A stretch of 64,000 nt of DNA from Hymenobacter polaris (GTDB lineage Bacteria; Bacteroidota; Bacteroidia; Cytophagales; Hymenobacteraceae), in assembly GCF_012927305.1 (NCBI RefSeq), contig NZ_JABBGH010000001.1:1798001-1862000 (forward strand), written 5' to 3'. Numbering within the stretch: position 1 is the first letter of the stretch; every line of letters starts with the position of its first letter. The notes under the pieces were generated by a model. That model did not search any database. It was not told where the DNA came from and saw nothing but the letters and a program-made list of their open reading frames with translations. The position numbers and the translations under genes were made by a program. Shown in pieces: positions 32,448-41,160 of the stretch.

Positions 32448-32870
32448 ATGGCTTCCTATTCTGCTAGGCTAGAGATTGACGGACAACACTATCCAGTAGT
32501 GCTTTGCTCGTACGGCTTCACGCAGGCCACCGACGCCCGCGGCCGCATCAGCGAGCGAGTGCGGCACGGTTTGTTGGAACTCGTGCTCGATGTGCCCGCT
32601 GGTGACCAGCTACTCGTGTGGGCTGCCACGCCGCACTATCCGCTCGATGGGCAGGTGTCCTTTTTTCAGGCAACTGACCTGATGGCCAGCGAGACTGTGT
32701 CGTTTAAAGCTGGGCAGTGCATTGGCTACCAGGAGGTGTTTGAGGCCGGCGCCGATATAGTAGGCTCCTACCGCTGCTCGCTCACGATTGCCGCCGCGCA
32801 GTTGGAGCTAACGGCGGGTGGCGTAGCCGGCGGCAGCGCGCAGCTAGCGGGCGTGGGCATCATGGACTAG
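32448..32870 (+). CDS. Hcp-like T6SS tube protein without toxin domain
   Basis: A 140-residue Hcp/TssD. It resembles the Hcp part of the fusion genes (TQATDARGRISERVRHG, ASETVSFKAGQCIGYQEVFEAG) more than the tssD at 21722, and ends with a short Gly/Ala-rich tail where those genes continue into toxins. It may have lost its effector domain: a remnant of an rhs gene starts right at its stop codon. Start ATG at 32448 is used; the open frame starts 6 bp earlier with TTG. Confidence 0.87.
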   Translation: MASYSARLEIDGQHYPVVLCSYGFTQATDARGRISERVRHGLLELVLDVPAGDQLLVWAATPHYPLDGQVSFFQATDLMASETVSFKAGQCIGYQEVFEAGADIVGSYRCSLTIAAAQLELTAGGVAGGSAQLAGVGIMD

Positions 32871-33052
32871 GCCAAGCAGGCGTAGGCTGCTACCAGCAGA
32901 TTATTCTCAGCGTCGTAGCGGTAGCGCGTGCCGCTGGCCTCGTGCAGCTGCCCGCCGGGGGCGTGCGAATAAGGTTACCGACCGCGTCGGCTACCCGCAG
33001 CTCCTAGCTTCCATCGGCGTAGTGGGCGCGTCGTGCGTGTAGCGGGTGGCGC
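32871..33052 (-). pseudogene. Remnant of an rhs core region (displaced tip scar)
   Basis: Minus-strand translation gives LRVADAVGNLIRT, then PPGGQLHEASGTRYRYDAEN, matching LRVADAVGNLFRT and APGGQLREASGTRYRYDAEG of the intact rhs at 33770-38161, with an internal deletion and a frameshift. It lies downstream of the rhs immunity gene, in the position where old rhs tips are usually left behind. Confidence 0.88.
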
Positions 33053-33150
33053 CTCACCCATACTGGGGTACGCGGCCTTTTTTCTATCTAACGCATTACC
33101 TGGCCGCGATAGTGGTCTACTCCTGAGTTATTTATTTTTCGAAATGGAAC

Positions 33151-33741
33151 TTAGCCAAAGAAGTATTGCACAAATGAATGAGCCGTTTCAGGGCTTTCGT
33201 ATTGTTCGACTACTGAAGTGGTTTTAACTATAAATTCTTCTTTGAAAGAATAGTCCTCATTCTTGGTTTCAAACCCAAATTCCTCTTCTTCCACGACTAA
33301 ACAGGCAGTCAAAATAGTCAAGAACGACTCTAACGAAGAAGCCAGCTTGAATTCTTGCTGTTTCTGAATGCTGCCATAAATCGGAGACCTATCATCTTCT
33401 AGTTTCGCAAAGACTGCATCACCATTTCTATCGCCAAAAACCACCCAGCTTTCGCGCCAGTTTTGAGTGTCTTCGTATTCTTTCTGGCCGTTAGTAAATA
33501 CATAAAGCCAGCCCTCTTGGTAGCGGGGCAACTTATCGGCCGTAGCTATTTCAAGAAAGAACGTATTGCCAATAATTAACTCGTCAAAATCTACACTAGC
33601 ATAAAAGGTGCGAAGCTGGCCGCGCAGTGCTGGCTCGAACTGGGTAGCGCGCTCTTTGGGAAGAATGGTAATGGTGCCGAAGTTATCTTCTCCATTGTTA
33701 AACTCTTGTGCGAAAAGAGTGATGGCTTGCATCAGTGCCAT
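33151..33741 (-). CDS. SUKH-like (SMI1/KNR4) immunity protein for the Rhs nuclease
   Basis: A 196-residue AT-rich protein. The start at 33741 (MALMQAITLF) is preferred; an upstream frame to 33816 would overlap the rhs gene. The middle shows the SUKH pattern: EGWLYVFTNG, WVVFGDRNGDAVFAKLEDD, SPIYGSIQ and a final helix SLESFLTIL. SUKH proteins are the commonest immunity fold against polymorphic-toxin nucleases, binding the toxin in the cytoplasm. It follows the rhs toxin tip by 28 bp on the same strand. Confidence 0.75.
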   Translation of the reverse strand: MALMQAITLFAQEFNNGEDNFGTITILPKERATQFEPALRGQLRTFYASVDFDELIIGNTFFLEIATADKLPRYQEGWLYVFTNGQKEYEDTQNWRESWVVFGDRNGDAVFAKLEDDRSPIYGSIQKQQEFKLASSLESFLTILTACLVVEEEEFGFETKNEDYSFKEEFIVKTTSVVEQYESPETAHSFVQYFFG

Positions 33742-33769
33742 AGTATTATAGACTAAGAGCGTAAAAAAA

Positions 33770-36700
33770 TTAGGGACAGGTACTAACTGCGCTGAGCGCT
33801 TGCCGGTGTGCATCAAGCATGGCTTGCCGGTCGATTAGATTGCCACTAGTAGCATTCTGGGTGTGGCCTCCGTGGCCCTCTACCCCACGAACGTGATTAT
33901 TGAAACCACCTGGGTGGTTGTGGTTTTCGAGGAACACAATATTACGCGGGTCGCCCTGCCAAGCTGGGCCTAAGGTTCCGTTGCCTTCAACGGAGTTGAT
34001 ATGGTGACCGGTATAACCAGCGCGTGACATTACGCTGGTTAAGCGACTATTGGGCGTACTCTTAATCAAATCCATCTCTGGTTGTGACCATGTCCTGGTA
34101 CCAGCATTCGTTTCAGTTACTAGCTGCTTTTCGAGTGCCCATGCTCTATCTATACCCGTGGCACGAGCACCCGCTAACGGGCCGGTAGTCGCACTGGAAA
34201 TTGGGTAAGTAACTAGGTTGCTTCCAGGGGCAAGCCCAAGCACATCCAGCCAACTAGCTGTATTTGCGACGTAGCTATACAGACTTAAGCTGCCGAGAAC
34301 ACCAATAGGGTCTTGGGATATATACTGCCCAGCGTGTGGGTCGTAGTACCGGAAGCGGTTGTAGTAGAGGCCGGTTTCGACATCTTCGTACTGGCCCTGG
34401 TAGCGCCAAGGGCAGTCCTGGGCGTGGCCTCGGCCTTGGCGCACAGCGCCGTAGCAGTCAAGGGCCATTTCCCAGGTGGCCTGCCCCTGCCCGTCGTAGA
34501 GGGCCAGGGGCGTGCCCAACTGGTCGCTGACTACGCTGTAGGCGCCTTGCTGGGTGAGCTTGGCGGCCGGGGCAAAGCTACCCGCCTCAAACAGCCAAGT
34601 TAGTACCTGCTCGGCGTGTCCCGCCTCGGGGCCCAGGGCTAGCTCATTCCACTCGTGCAGCGGAACGTGCCCGTCCCATACCCAGCGCGTTATCCGGCCC
34701 CGGTAGCGCTTGAGCAAGCGCCGGCCTAGGGCGTCGTAGCCAAAGGAAACGGCGTAGCCGTCGGGCCGCGTTACGCGCACCAGCTGCCCCGCCCCATCCC
34801 AGGTGTAGGACCACTGCTGGCCATTGGGCTCCGTCTTGCTCACTAGGTTACCCTCGGCGTCGTAGCGGTAGCGCGTGCCGCTGGCCTCGCGCAGTTGCCC
34901 GCCGGGGGCGTAGTGTCGGTCGGTAAGCGTGGGCGTGCGGAAGAGGTTACCGACCGCGTCGGCTACCCGCAGTTCCTGGCTCCCATCGGCATAGTGGGCA
35001 CCCGTGAGTGTGCCTAGTGCGTCGTATGTATAGCGCGTGGCCCCGGATAGGCTATCGTTGAGGTGGGTGAGCTGGTCAGCCCCTTGCCAGTGATAGGAGC
35101 GCTGGCGCTGGCCAGTGCGGGTGTGCACGAGCTGCTGAGTGGGGCGCCCTAGGCCGTCGTACTGCCAATGCTGCTGCACGCCGCCGCTCAGCTGCCGGTG
35201 CAATTCTAGGCCGCGGGCGTCGTGTTGTAGCTGGGCTTGCCACTGCGTGCCGGCCTGCATCTGCGTAAGATTACCCATCGCGTCGTGCTGCCAATCAATA
35301 GTGGCCCCGAGCGAGGAGCGTAGGTGCGTGCGCTGGCCACGGACATCGTACGAATAAGCCAACGTGTGGCCGTCTTGGTCGGCGCGCACTAGCTGCCCCA
35401 AGGCGTCGTACTCGAAGCATAGGCGACTGGTGGGCGTGCAGGCTTCGTGCAGGGCACCGGTAGCACCGTACCGGTAGGTAGTAGGTGCCTCGTCATTGTG
35501 AGCCACGGCCGCAATGCGGCCGGCGGCGTCGTAGGTGTAGTGCGTGCTCCGGCCAGCCGGGCGGAGCATGCGCGCTACCTGCCCTATCGCGTTGCGCTCA
35601 TAGCGGCGCGTCAGACCATCGAAACCTATTTCTTCCACTACCCGGCCGGCCGCATCGAGGGCGAACTTGTACTGGCGGCCATGCTCATTGGTGAGTTGTA
35701 CTAGTCGGGCCTGCCGGTCGTAGGCAAAGCGGATTTCCTGGCCGGCCTGTTGCCGCACGGCTAAGCGGTTAATGGCAGTATAGGCGAATGCTACTTCCTG
35801 CTGGTCGCTCCGAGCGCGTACTACATTACCTTCCGCGTCGTAGTGCAGCTTAGTAGTACGGCCGTCGGGCTCGCGCACGCTCAGCAACCGGCCCAGGCGG
35901 TCGTAGTGGCGGTACTGCCGGTAGCCTAGCGCGTCGGTCAGTTCGACGAGCCGGCCCAGGGCGTCATAAGCGCGCGAGCGAATGTGCCCGTCGGGCGTGA
36001 CAAGATGGGCTAGGTTGTGTTGGGCATCGTAGCGTAGATGAGTAACGTGGTTCAGCGCATCCGTGATGGTGCTGACCCGACCTTCCGCATCGTACTGGTA
36101 GTGAATCGTGGCCCCGAGCGGATTCTGCTCGCTTATCAACTCACCGGCGGGGTTATACGTCCAGTGCCAAGTGCTGCCAGCCGCGTTGGTATAATTCAGG
36201 CGGCGGTCGTGCTCGTCGAAAGTTACCTGCTCGGTGGCACCGTCCGGGAGCGCAAGTTGCGTGCAGTTGCCGCGGGCATCGTAGGCAAAGCTGGTGGTGC
36301 GCCCTAGGGCATCCTGTTCCGTTTCCAACTCCGCATAGGGGCTATAGCGCCAGTGGTGCATCTGGCCTAAGGCGTTGCGGTGCGCGGTAACGAGGCCTTG
36401 CTGGTGGTAGTACGTTTCCACGGTCTCAGGCTCATCGCAGTAGAGCGTAGTAAGACCTAGCTCGTACACGAAGCGCCCGTTGTAGTAGTTCTCGTCGCCC
36501 CAGGTGCGGGTGCAGCGGCCTAGGGTGTCATACTCGTAGTAGTAGGAAGTGCCTTCGGCAAAGGTCTTCTGCACCATGCGGTGCCCTTCGTAACGAAAAT
36601 GCCTGGCATGGTCTTCCGCATTGGTTACGCTGATAAGCTGCCCTTGCTCGTCGTATGCGAAATGGGCAGCCACAAACGTAGCGTCGGTTCCATCGGCAGT

Positions 36701-38161
36701 AGGTAGGTGCACCGCAGTGTGGCGGCCAGCCGCATCGGTTTCCACGCGCACTACGCGCCCTACGCTGTCGTGCACCGCGCACAGGTGCCCAGCCGCCGAG
36801 TAGTCGAAGCGGACGCTATGGCCGTAGGTGTCGGTGATGCTAACTAAACGCAGCAGCTGAGGCGACGGCGCATGCGCAATAGCCTGGAAGTGGTAAGTAA
36901 CTCCTTCGAGCGCTGCGTGCACGTCGTAGCCAGCTTCACCAGCCAACGCTGGCCGCAGCTCTAAGTGGTGCTCACGGTAGTAGCTGTAGTAACCGTTAGC
37001 CTCCGAAGGGGCCTCAAACATAGCCACGCGCCCGTCGGCCAGGCGCATGGCTATAGTACCTGCCTCTTGGTCAACCCACAAGGCTACGTCATAGCGATGA
37101 TACCAGCCGTAGCCCAGCGGGCCCTGATAATTGGAAGTTGAGAAGTACGAGCGCTCCCACACCACGGGAATAGGCCCTGGCAAGACGAAATCTATTGAGT
37201 CGAAGTACATAGCCCCGGAGGCTACATCTACCGGCTCATTTCTGCCCGTGCACTTCGCTTTGTCCGCCCCAGGCCGCGCTTCCAATTCTCTGGTTGCGCG
37301 GGCTTCGGCTAGCTCCCCGGCTTTGCGCGCTTGTCCTTCTACCAGGCGCCCGCCAAAAAGTATTACTAAATCGCCCAGCAGCACCAAGCCATTTTCTTGC
37401 GTTGGCTGCTTATAAAACGTGAAGGCATCGGCGGCGGTAGCGACGCCAAACATGGCGCCCGATGCTTCGAGCAACCCCACGGCTACGGGGCCACCGGCCA
37501 CGGCGGCCGCCCCGCCCACGGCCCCCATTGCGGCACCTAGCACTAGGCCGCCGGCGGCGCCCTTGGCAGCCCCCATAGCGCCCCCGTGCGCGTATCCCTC
37601 AATGCCGCCGGCTACGGCACCAACGCCCCCGCCTACTACCGCCCCGGCCGCCGCAGCACCGGCAATAAGTGGCAGGGCGGCGCCGCCAGTAGCCACCACC
37701 ACTACGGCTGCCACCAGGATAGCGGCTCCGAATAGCAGCAGGGACTTGGCTTTAGCGTCTTCCGATACTTGTTTTGCTGCCGCTACTTGCCGCTCGTTCT
37801 CAGCGGCTTGCATCGCCTGCGTGACGGCTGCTCGCGTGAAGAAGATATCAATTTTGCCGCCCACCGCGCACGGGAGAATCGAGTCGTCGAGCAGTGGATT
37901 TTGAAACAGCCCGCCGGCGTTTACCTGCAAGGCCCCCATCAGCGTGTTCTGCCAGCGCATGGTGGCCGGCACGCACGGCCCATGCGTGATAGCGCACGCC
38001 CCAAAAGTGGTAACGTTGACGCCCGGCAACCCATCGCCCTCCACCGCCCACTTCTCATCATAGAGGTCGGGGCCAGGCCGCGTAATCAGCAGCTGGCAGG
38101 GGGTGGCGCCTTTATCGCAGCGGAGAAAGACGTTGGCAGGAACGTATTTCTGCTGGCTCAT
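33770..38161 (-). CDS. PAAR-like / Rhs T6SS effector with C-terminal HNH/Endo VII-type nuclease
   Basis: A 1463-residue polymorphic toxin. Residues ~1-115 form a PAAR-like (DUF4280) spike tip rich in conserved Cys (LRCDKGATPCQ, FGACAITHGPC); ~145-240 a Gly/Ala-rich hydrophobic region, probably for target-membrane passage; ~305 on, the Rhs-start domain (DVASGAMYFDSIDF) and many YD repeats making the cocoon; ~1280-1310 the core end DPIGVLGSLSLYSYV, LDVLGL. After that, ~153 residues of toxin carry GHHINSVEG near 1385 and RNIVFLENHNH near 1410, a GHH/HNH-Endo VII-like metal-dependent nuclease signature. Start overlaps the upstream gene as ATGA. Likely loaded on VgrG. Confidence 0.88.
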   Translation of the reverse strand: MSQQKYVPANVFLRCDKGATPCQLLITRPGPDLYDEKWAVEGDGLPGVNVTTFGACAITHGPCVPATMRWQNTLMGALQVNAGGLFQNPLLDDSILPCAVGGKIDIFFTRAAVTQAMQAAENERQVAAAKQVSEDAKAKSLLLFGAAILVAAVVVVATGGAALPLIAGAAAAGAVVGGGVGAVAGGIEGYAHGGAMGAAKGAAGGLVLGAAMGAVGGAAAVAGGPVAVGLLEASGAMFGVATAADAFTFYKQPTQENGLVLLGDLVILFGGRLVEGQARKAGELAEARATRELEARPGADKAKCTGRNEPVDVASGAMYFDSIDFVLPGPIPVVWERSYFSTSNYQGPLGYGWYHRYDVALWVDQEAGTIAMRLADGRVAMFEAPSEANGYYSYYREHHLELRPALAGEAGYDVHAALEGVTYHFQAIAHAPSPQLLRLVSITDTYGHSVRFDYSAAGHLCAVHDSVGRVVRVETDAAGRHTAVHLPTADGTDATFVAAHFAYDEQGQLISVTNAEDHARHFRYEGHRMVQKTFAEGTSYYYEYDTLGRCTRTWGDENYYNGRFVYELGLTTLYCDEPETVETYYHQQGLVTAHRNALGQMHHWRYSPYAELETEQDALGRTTSFAYDARGNCTQLALPDGATEQVTFDEHDRRLNYTNAAGSTWHWTYNPAGELISEQNPLGATIHYQYDAEGRVSTITDALNHVTHLRYDAQHNLAHLVTPDGHIRSRAYDALGRLVELTDALGYRQYRHYDRLGRLLSVREPDGRTTKLHYDAEGNVVRARSDQQEVAFAYTAINRLAVRQQAGQEIRFAYDRQARLVQLTNEHGRQYKFALDAAGRVVEEIGFDGLTRRYERNAIGQVARMLRPAGRSTHYTYDAAGRIAAVAHNDEAPTTYRYGATGALHEACTPTSRLCFEYDALGQLVRADQDGHTLAYSYDVRGQRTHLRSSLGATIDWQHDAMGNLTQMQAGTQWQAQLQHDARGLELHRQLSGGVQQHWQYDGLGRPTQQLVHTRTGQRQRSYHWQGADQLTHLNDSLSGATRYTYDALGTLTGAHYADGSQELRVADAVGNLFRTPTLTDRHYAPGGQLREASGTRYRYDAEGNLVSKTEPNGQQWSYTWDGAGQLVRVTRPDGYAVSFGYDALGRRLLKRYRGRITRWVWDGHVPLHEWNELALGPEAGHAEQVLTWLFEAGSFAPAAKLTQQGAYSVVSDQLGTPLALYDGQGQATWEMALDCYGAVRQGRGHAQDCPWRYQGQYEDVETGLYYNRFRYYDPHAGQYISQDPIGVLGSLSLYSYVANTASWLDVLGLAPGSNLVTYPISSATTGPLAGARATGIDRAWALEKQLVTETNAGTRTWSQPEMDLIKSTPNSRLTSVMSRAGYTGHHINSVEGNGTLGPAWQGDPRNIVFLENHNHPGGFNNHVRGVEGHGGHTQNATSGNLIDRQAMLDAHRQALSAVSTCP

Positions 38162-38994
38162 GCGGAGGGGTGAGGAAAGATTTCGTGCGTGATGCTATTA
38201 TGGTACACGCCGGGCACTTCGGCGCGTAGGTGCTGGCGCGAGCGTAGCAGCGCGCCGGTGTGGCGATGCAGCGCAAAGTGGGCCTGGCAGTCAATTTCTA
38301 ACGCTACGTCAAATGTGTAGTCATCCACAATGCCGCGAATAAGACGGCGAAAATCCTGGTTTGAAAATGCAGCGGTATCTAGGCTGCCAGTGCGGCTAAT
38401 AAGCACGATGGCCGCATCGTCGGCCGCTTCCTCGGCCTGAGTAGCCAGTAGCAAGGGCAAATCCAGCTCGTTGAAAAAACCAGGGATGACGTGGTGACTC
38501 ACAACCGGCTCGGTCGCGTAGGCTTGGCCGTACAGCCCGGCTAGGAGCGCACTGTGCACCCCTTTGGTCCGCAGGTTCACCTCCATGCTGCCGGGTAGCG
38601 CTAGTTGTTGCTCGAAAGTATCCAGAAAGGGCTGCACGGCCGGCTCACTCGCGTAGCGGGCGCGAATGGCCGGGCTGGCCGCTTGCCATTTGCGCTGTAT
38701 TTCCGCTTGGTTCTTTACCTCCACCAGCCGGCCGTGCGCGTCGGCTTGCAGTACCAAGCTGCTGCTCACCTGGTTTACATCGGCCAGCACGCGGCTGAAT
38801 AAGTCAGTGGCCTGCTGGGTGCTGTGCTGCACATCTACTTGTAAAAGATACCCGTGCTCATTCTCACCCAGCACCCGCAGTTCTACCACATACAGCAACT
38901 CATTCTCAAACTTCATCTGCGCTACCTGCACGGCACTCACTGTGCGTACTTGATAACGCTGTGGTTGAGACGAAGCGAGAAGTTTCAGAATCAT
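38158..38994 (-). CDS. Unrecognised protein between VgrG and Rhs; candidate effector adaptor
   Basis: A 278-residue soluble protein of no family I recognise, without signal or membrane segments. It overlaps the PAAR/Rhs gene by 4 bp (ATGA) and follows vgrG by 36 bp, so the order is vgrG, this gene, rhs, immunity. In other T6SSs this slot holds effector-loading adaptors (Eag/DUF1795, DUF4123, DUF2169 types); the sequence does not show those families to my eye. The N-terminal 60 residues are strand-rich, the rest mixed, with SHHVIPGFFNELDLPLLLAT near residue 190 as its most distinctive stretch. Adaptor role is inferred from position only. Confidence 0.6.
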   Translation of the reverse strand: MILKLLASSQPQRYQVRTVSAVQVAQMKFENELLYVVELRVLGENEHGYLLQVDVQHSTQQATDLFSRVLADVNQVSSSLVLQADAHGRLVEVKNQAEIQRKWQAASPAIRARYASEPAVQPFLDTFEQQLALPGSMEVNLRTKGVHSALLAGLYGQAYATEPVVSHHVIPGFFNELDLPLLLATQAEEAADDAAIVLISRTGSLDTAAFSNQDFRRLIRGIVDDYTFDVALEIDCQAHFALHRHTGALLRSRQHLRAEVPGVYHNSITHEIFPHPSA

Positions 38995-39030
38995 CTTGCA
39001 AGAGGGCCGGTGAAAAATACAGAAGAATGC

Positions 39031-40863
39031 TTAATGCACTTTGGTTTGCCCCGATTGCAGCGTGGCTTTGCCCCCACCATTAAGGGCTAACTCGGTATCT
39101 GAACTAACAGTGGCCTTTTGGCTGCCCACTGCCAATAGCTCTTTTGAAGTCAGTGCCATTTGGTTTTTAGCATCTAACGCTATCCCCTGATTCGTTGCGT
39201 TAATCTTGACGTCGTCTTCGGCCACCATCGTGATATTTTTGGCGTGCATCCGAATTTCCCCTTTATCACCAGCCTCCAGGGTAATAATACTGCCATTTAC
39301 CGTAACCGGCCCTTTGCTCTGGATATGGATACTGCCATCGCCCTGAAAGCTGACCGTAACCCCTGTATCCTTGTTATTCGAGTTGGAAATCAGGATTTTC
39401 TGCTGGCCCTGCGTGTCGCTCATCACAAACTTGTTGCCGCCTGCCGTTTGCATCCCTTTTAGGTTGTTTTCGGGGTTGGTGTACTTGGCATTCTGCTTGT
39501 TTTGGGCGTGGAAGAGGTTGCCCAGCACCAGCGGCTGCTCGGGGCGCTGCTGCTGGTAGTGCATGAGCACCTGCGAGCCCACCTCGGGGGTGAAGAGCTG
39601 GCCCTTGCCGTCGCCGGCGTAGGGCGTGAGCACGCGCACCCAGTCGGTTTCGGCGCTGGTGGGCTTCTCCACGGGCCAGTAGTAGCGTACCCGCACCCGG
39701 CCCAGGCGTTGCGGGTCGGCCACGTCGATGACCTCGGCCAGCTCGGGCACGCCGGGCTGGGGGCGGGCGTAGGGGTTGGCGGGCGGTTGGGGCAAGGCGT
39801 GCAGCACAGCCGTGAAGGTATTAGAATAGCCACCCGTATAGTCCAGCTCATGCGTGAGCTGCACCACGCGGTATTTGCCCAGGCTACCCACGCTTAGGTT
39901 ATCGCTACCTAGGGCCTCGGCCGAGGCGTCGATGATGGTGCCCAAGCGCAAATCGGGGTTTTCGCTACGGCCCCGAAACAGCAGCGCCCCGGCCGCTACG
40001 GCCGCGCCCGCATCCTTGGCGGCGGTTTGCACGTCGGTGCGGGCCTGGGGGGGGAGGGGCGCGGGCGCGTGCAAGGGCTGCGTAAAGACATCCTGGGCCG
40101 TTTGCTGGGCAAACTCGGCGAAGGGATTGCCGCTTAGGCCCGCCGGGGTGGCCGGGCTGCTGCCATCCCAGCGCTGGTGTTGGGTGGGGTCGTAGCCGTG
40201 CATGGCCACTTGGCTGGGCCGGATGGCCGTTTCCAGCTGAAAGCTGCTCCACTGCTTGTGCAGCTCTAGCGGCACGGTGGGCGCATCGGCGGCCAGCCCA
40301 AAGTGCAGCGTGGTGCCATCGTAATAAAACCACTCGTGGCACTCGGCCAGCAGCCGATTCAGGAAGTCAAAATTGCTTTCGTTGTACTGCACCACGTAGG
40401 GCAGCGTAGCCTGGCTGGTCAGGTTCACGGCCCTAGGTAGCAGGTTAGCGCGGTAGGGTTGTAATACCTGATTGATGATGCTGCTCAACGATTGCTTCAC
40501 GAAGGCGCGCTGCTGCACGCCATCGGTGAGCAGGCAGCTGGGGCCGTAGCCCCGAATGACGAAGCTGCCGGTATAGTCGTTGTCGCTGGCCACCACAATG
40601 TCGGTCACGAAGCCGGTGAAGGCGAATTGCTGTCCCACGCCTTCGGCGTCGGGCGTGAGCGAGAAGGTAATGGGCTGGCCCACCAGCTCGCGGTGCGCCC
40701 GCTGCATAAAGCTGCCCTGCCGGCCCTCTAGGTAGTCAAACGGCACCCCAATCTCGAACGAGTGGTGCGTGTGCAAGTCTTGGTAGATGCGCACGTAAGT
40801 AAACTCGGCCAGCGGCGCAGCGCTACCCTTGGGTTGGATGTGCAACGTGACTTGACGCGCCAT
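39031..40863 (-). CDS. vgrG: T6SS spike protein TssI (VgrG)
   Basis: A 610-residue VgrG that trimerises into the puncturing spike under the PAAR tip. Residues ~1-360 are the gp27-like (phage late control D) part with YVVQYNESNFDFLNRLLAE and WFYYDG; ~375-470 the gp5 OB domain with RVRYYWPVEKPTSAETDWVRV and PEVGSQVLMHYQQQRPEQPL; ~480-610 the repeated beta-helix (ILISNSNNKDTG, INATNQGIALDAKN). There is no extra C-terminal effector domain, so cargo must come through the PAAR/Rhs protein. It is first in the vgrG-adaptor-rhs-immunity unit. Confidence 0.92.
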   Translation of the reverse strand: MARQVTLHIQPKGSAAPLAEFTYVRIYQDLHTHHSFEIGVPFDYLEGRQGSFMQRAHRELVGQPITFSLTPDAEGVGQQFAFTGFVTDIVVASDNDYTGSFVIRGYGPSCLLTDGVQQRAFVKQSLSSIINQVLQPYRANLLPRAVNLTSQATLPYVVQYNESNFDFLNRLLAECHEWFYYDGTTLHFGLAADAPTVPLELHKQWSSFQLETAIRPSQVAMHGYDPTQHQRWDGSSPATPAGLSGNPFAEFAQQTAQDVFTQPLHAPAPLPPQARTDVQTAAKDAGAAVAAGALLFRGRSENPDLRLGTIIDASAEALGSDNLSVGSLGKYRVVQLTHELDYTGGYSNTFTAVLHALPQPPANPYARPQPGVPELAEVIDVADPQRLGRVRVRYYWPVEKPTSAETDWVRVLTPYAGDGKGQLFTPEVGSQVLMHYQQQRPEQPLVLGNLFHAQNKQNAKYTNPENNLKGMQTAGGNKFVMSDTQGQQKILISNSNNKDTGVTVSFQGDGSIHIQSKGPVTVNGSIITLEAGDKGEIRMHAKNITMVAEDDVKINATNQGIALDAKNQMALTSKELLAVGSQKATVSSDTELALNGGGKATLQSGQTKVH

Positions 40864-41057
40864 GCGTAGCGAAGGTTAGAGGGTGGAAAAGGCAGATAGC
40901 GGCTTGAAAATACTACCTAGGCGGCAGTTGGCGCGCAGCACAGGCCGGCGCCCCGCGCCCGCCTAGGGGTAGCAAAGGTGCGGGAGGCGCCGCAGATGCG
41001 CGCATAGGCTGCCTTGCGGTGGAGGGCCCGGCCGGCGCCCCAAAGATGGTCGTAAAG

Positions 41058-41065
41058 TACTTTTG
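41058..41065 (+). promoter_or_regulatory. -7 element TACTTTTG upstream of the GH19 effector
   Basis: Exact TAnnTTTG match, 95 bp before the start at 41161, in the 297-bp divergent gap between vgrG and the GH19 gene. No clear -33 element. Confidence 0.45.
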
Positions 41066-41160
41066 CGGCCAGTCGGCAGCCGAAGCGGCTGTCTCTTCTT
41101 ACCCCTAACTTAGCATCGGGCGGCCGAAGCAGCGGTCGCCAGCAGTGAGGATAAGCAGGT

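Noticed and set aside
33033..33227. Small + strand frame after the Hcp at 32448
   Set aside because: It spans the rhs scrap and the 3' end of the SUKH-like gene on the other strand; no independent support.
35139..35704. Repeat-rich stretch as a CRISPR array or tandem repeat
   Set aside because: The periodicity is the YD-repeat coding of the Rhs protein; the units are degenerate and in frame, with no spacer structure.
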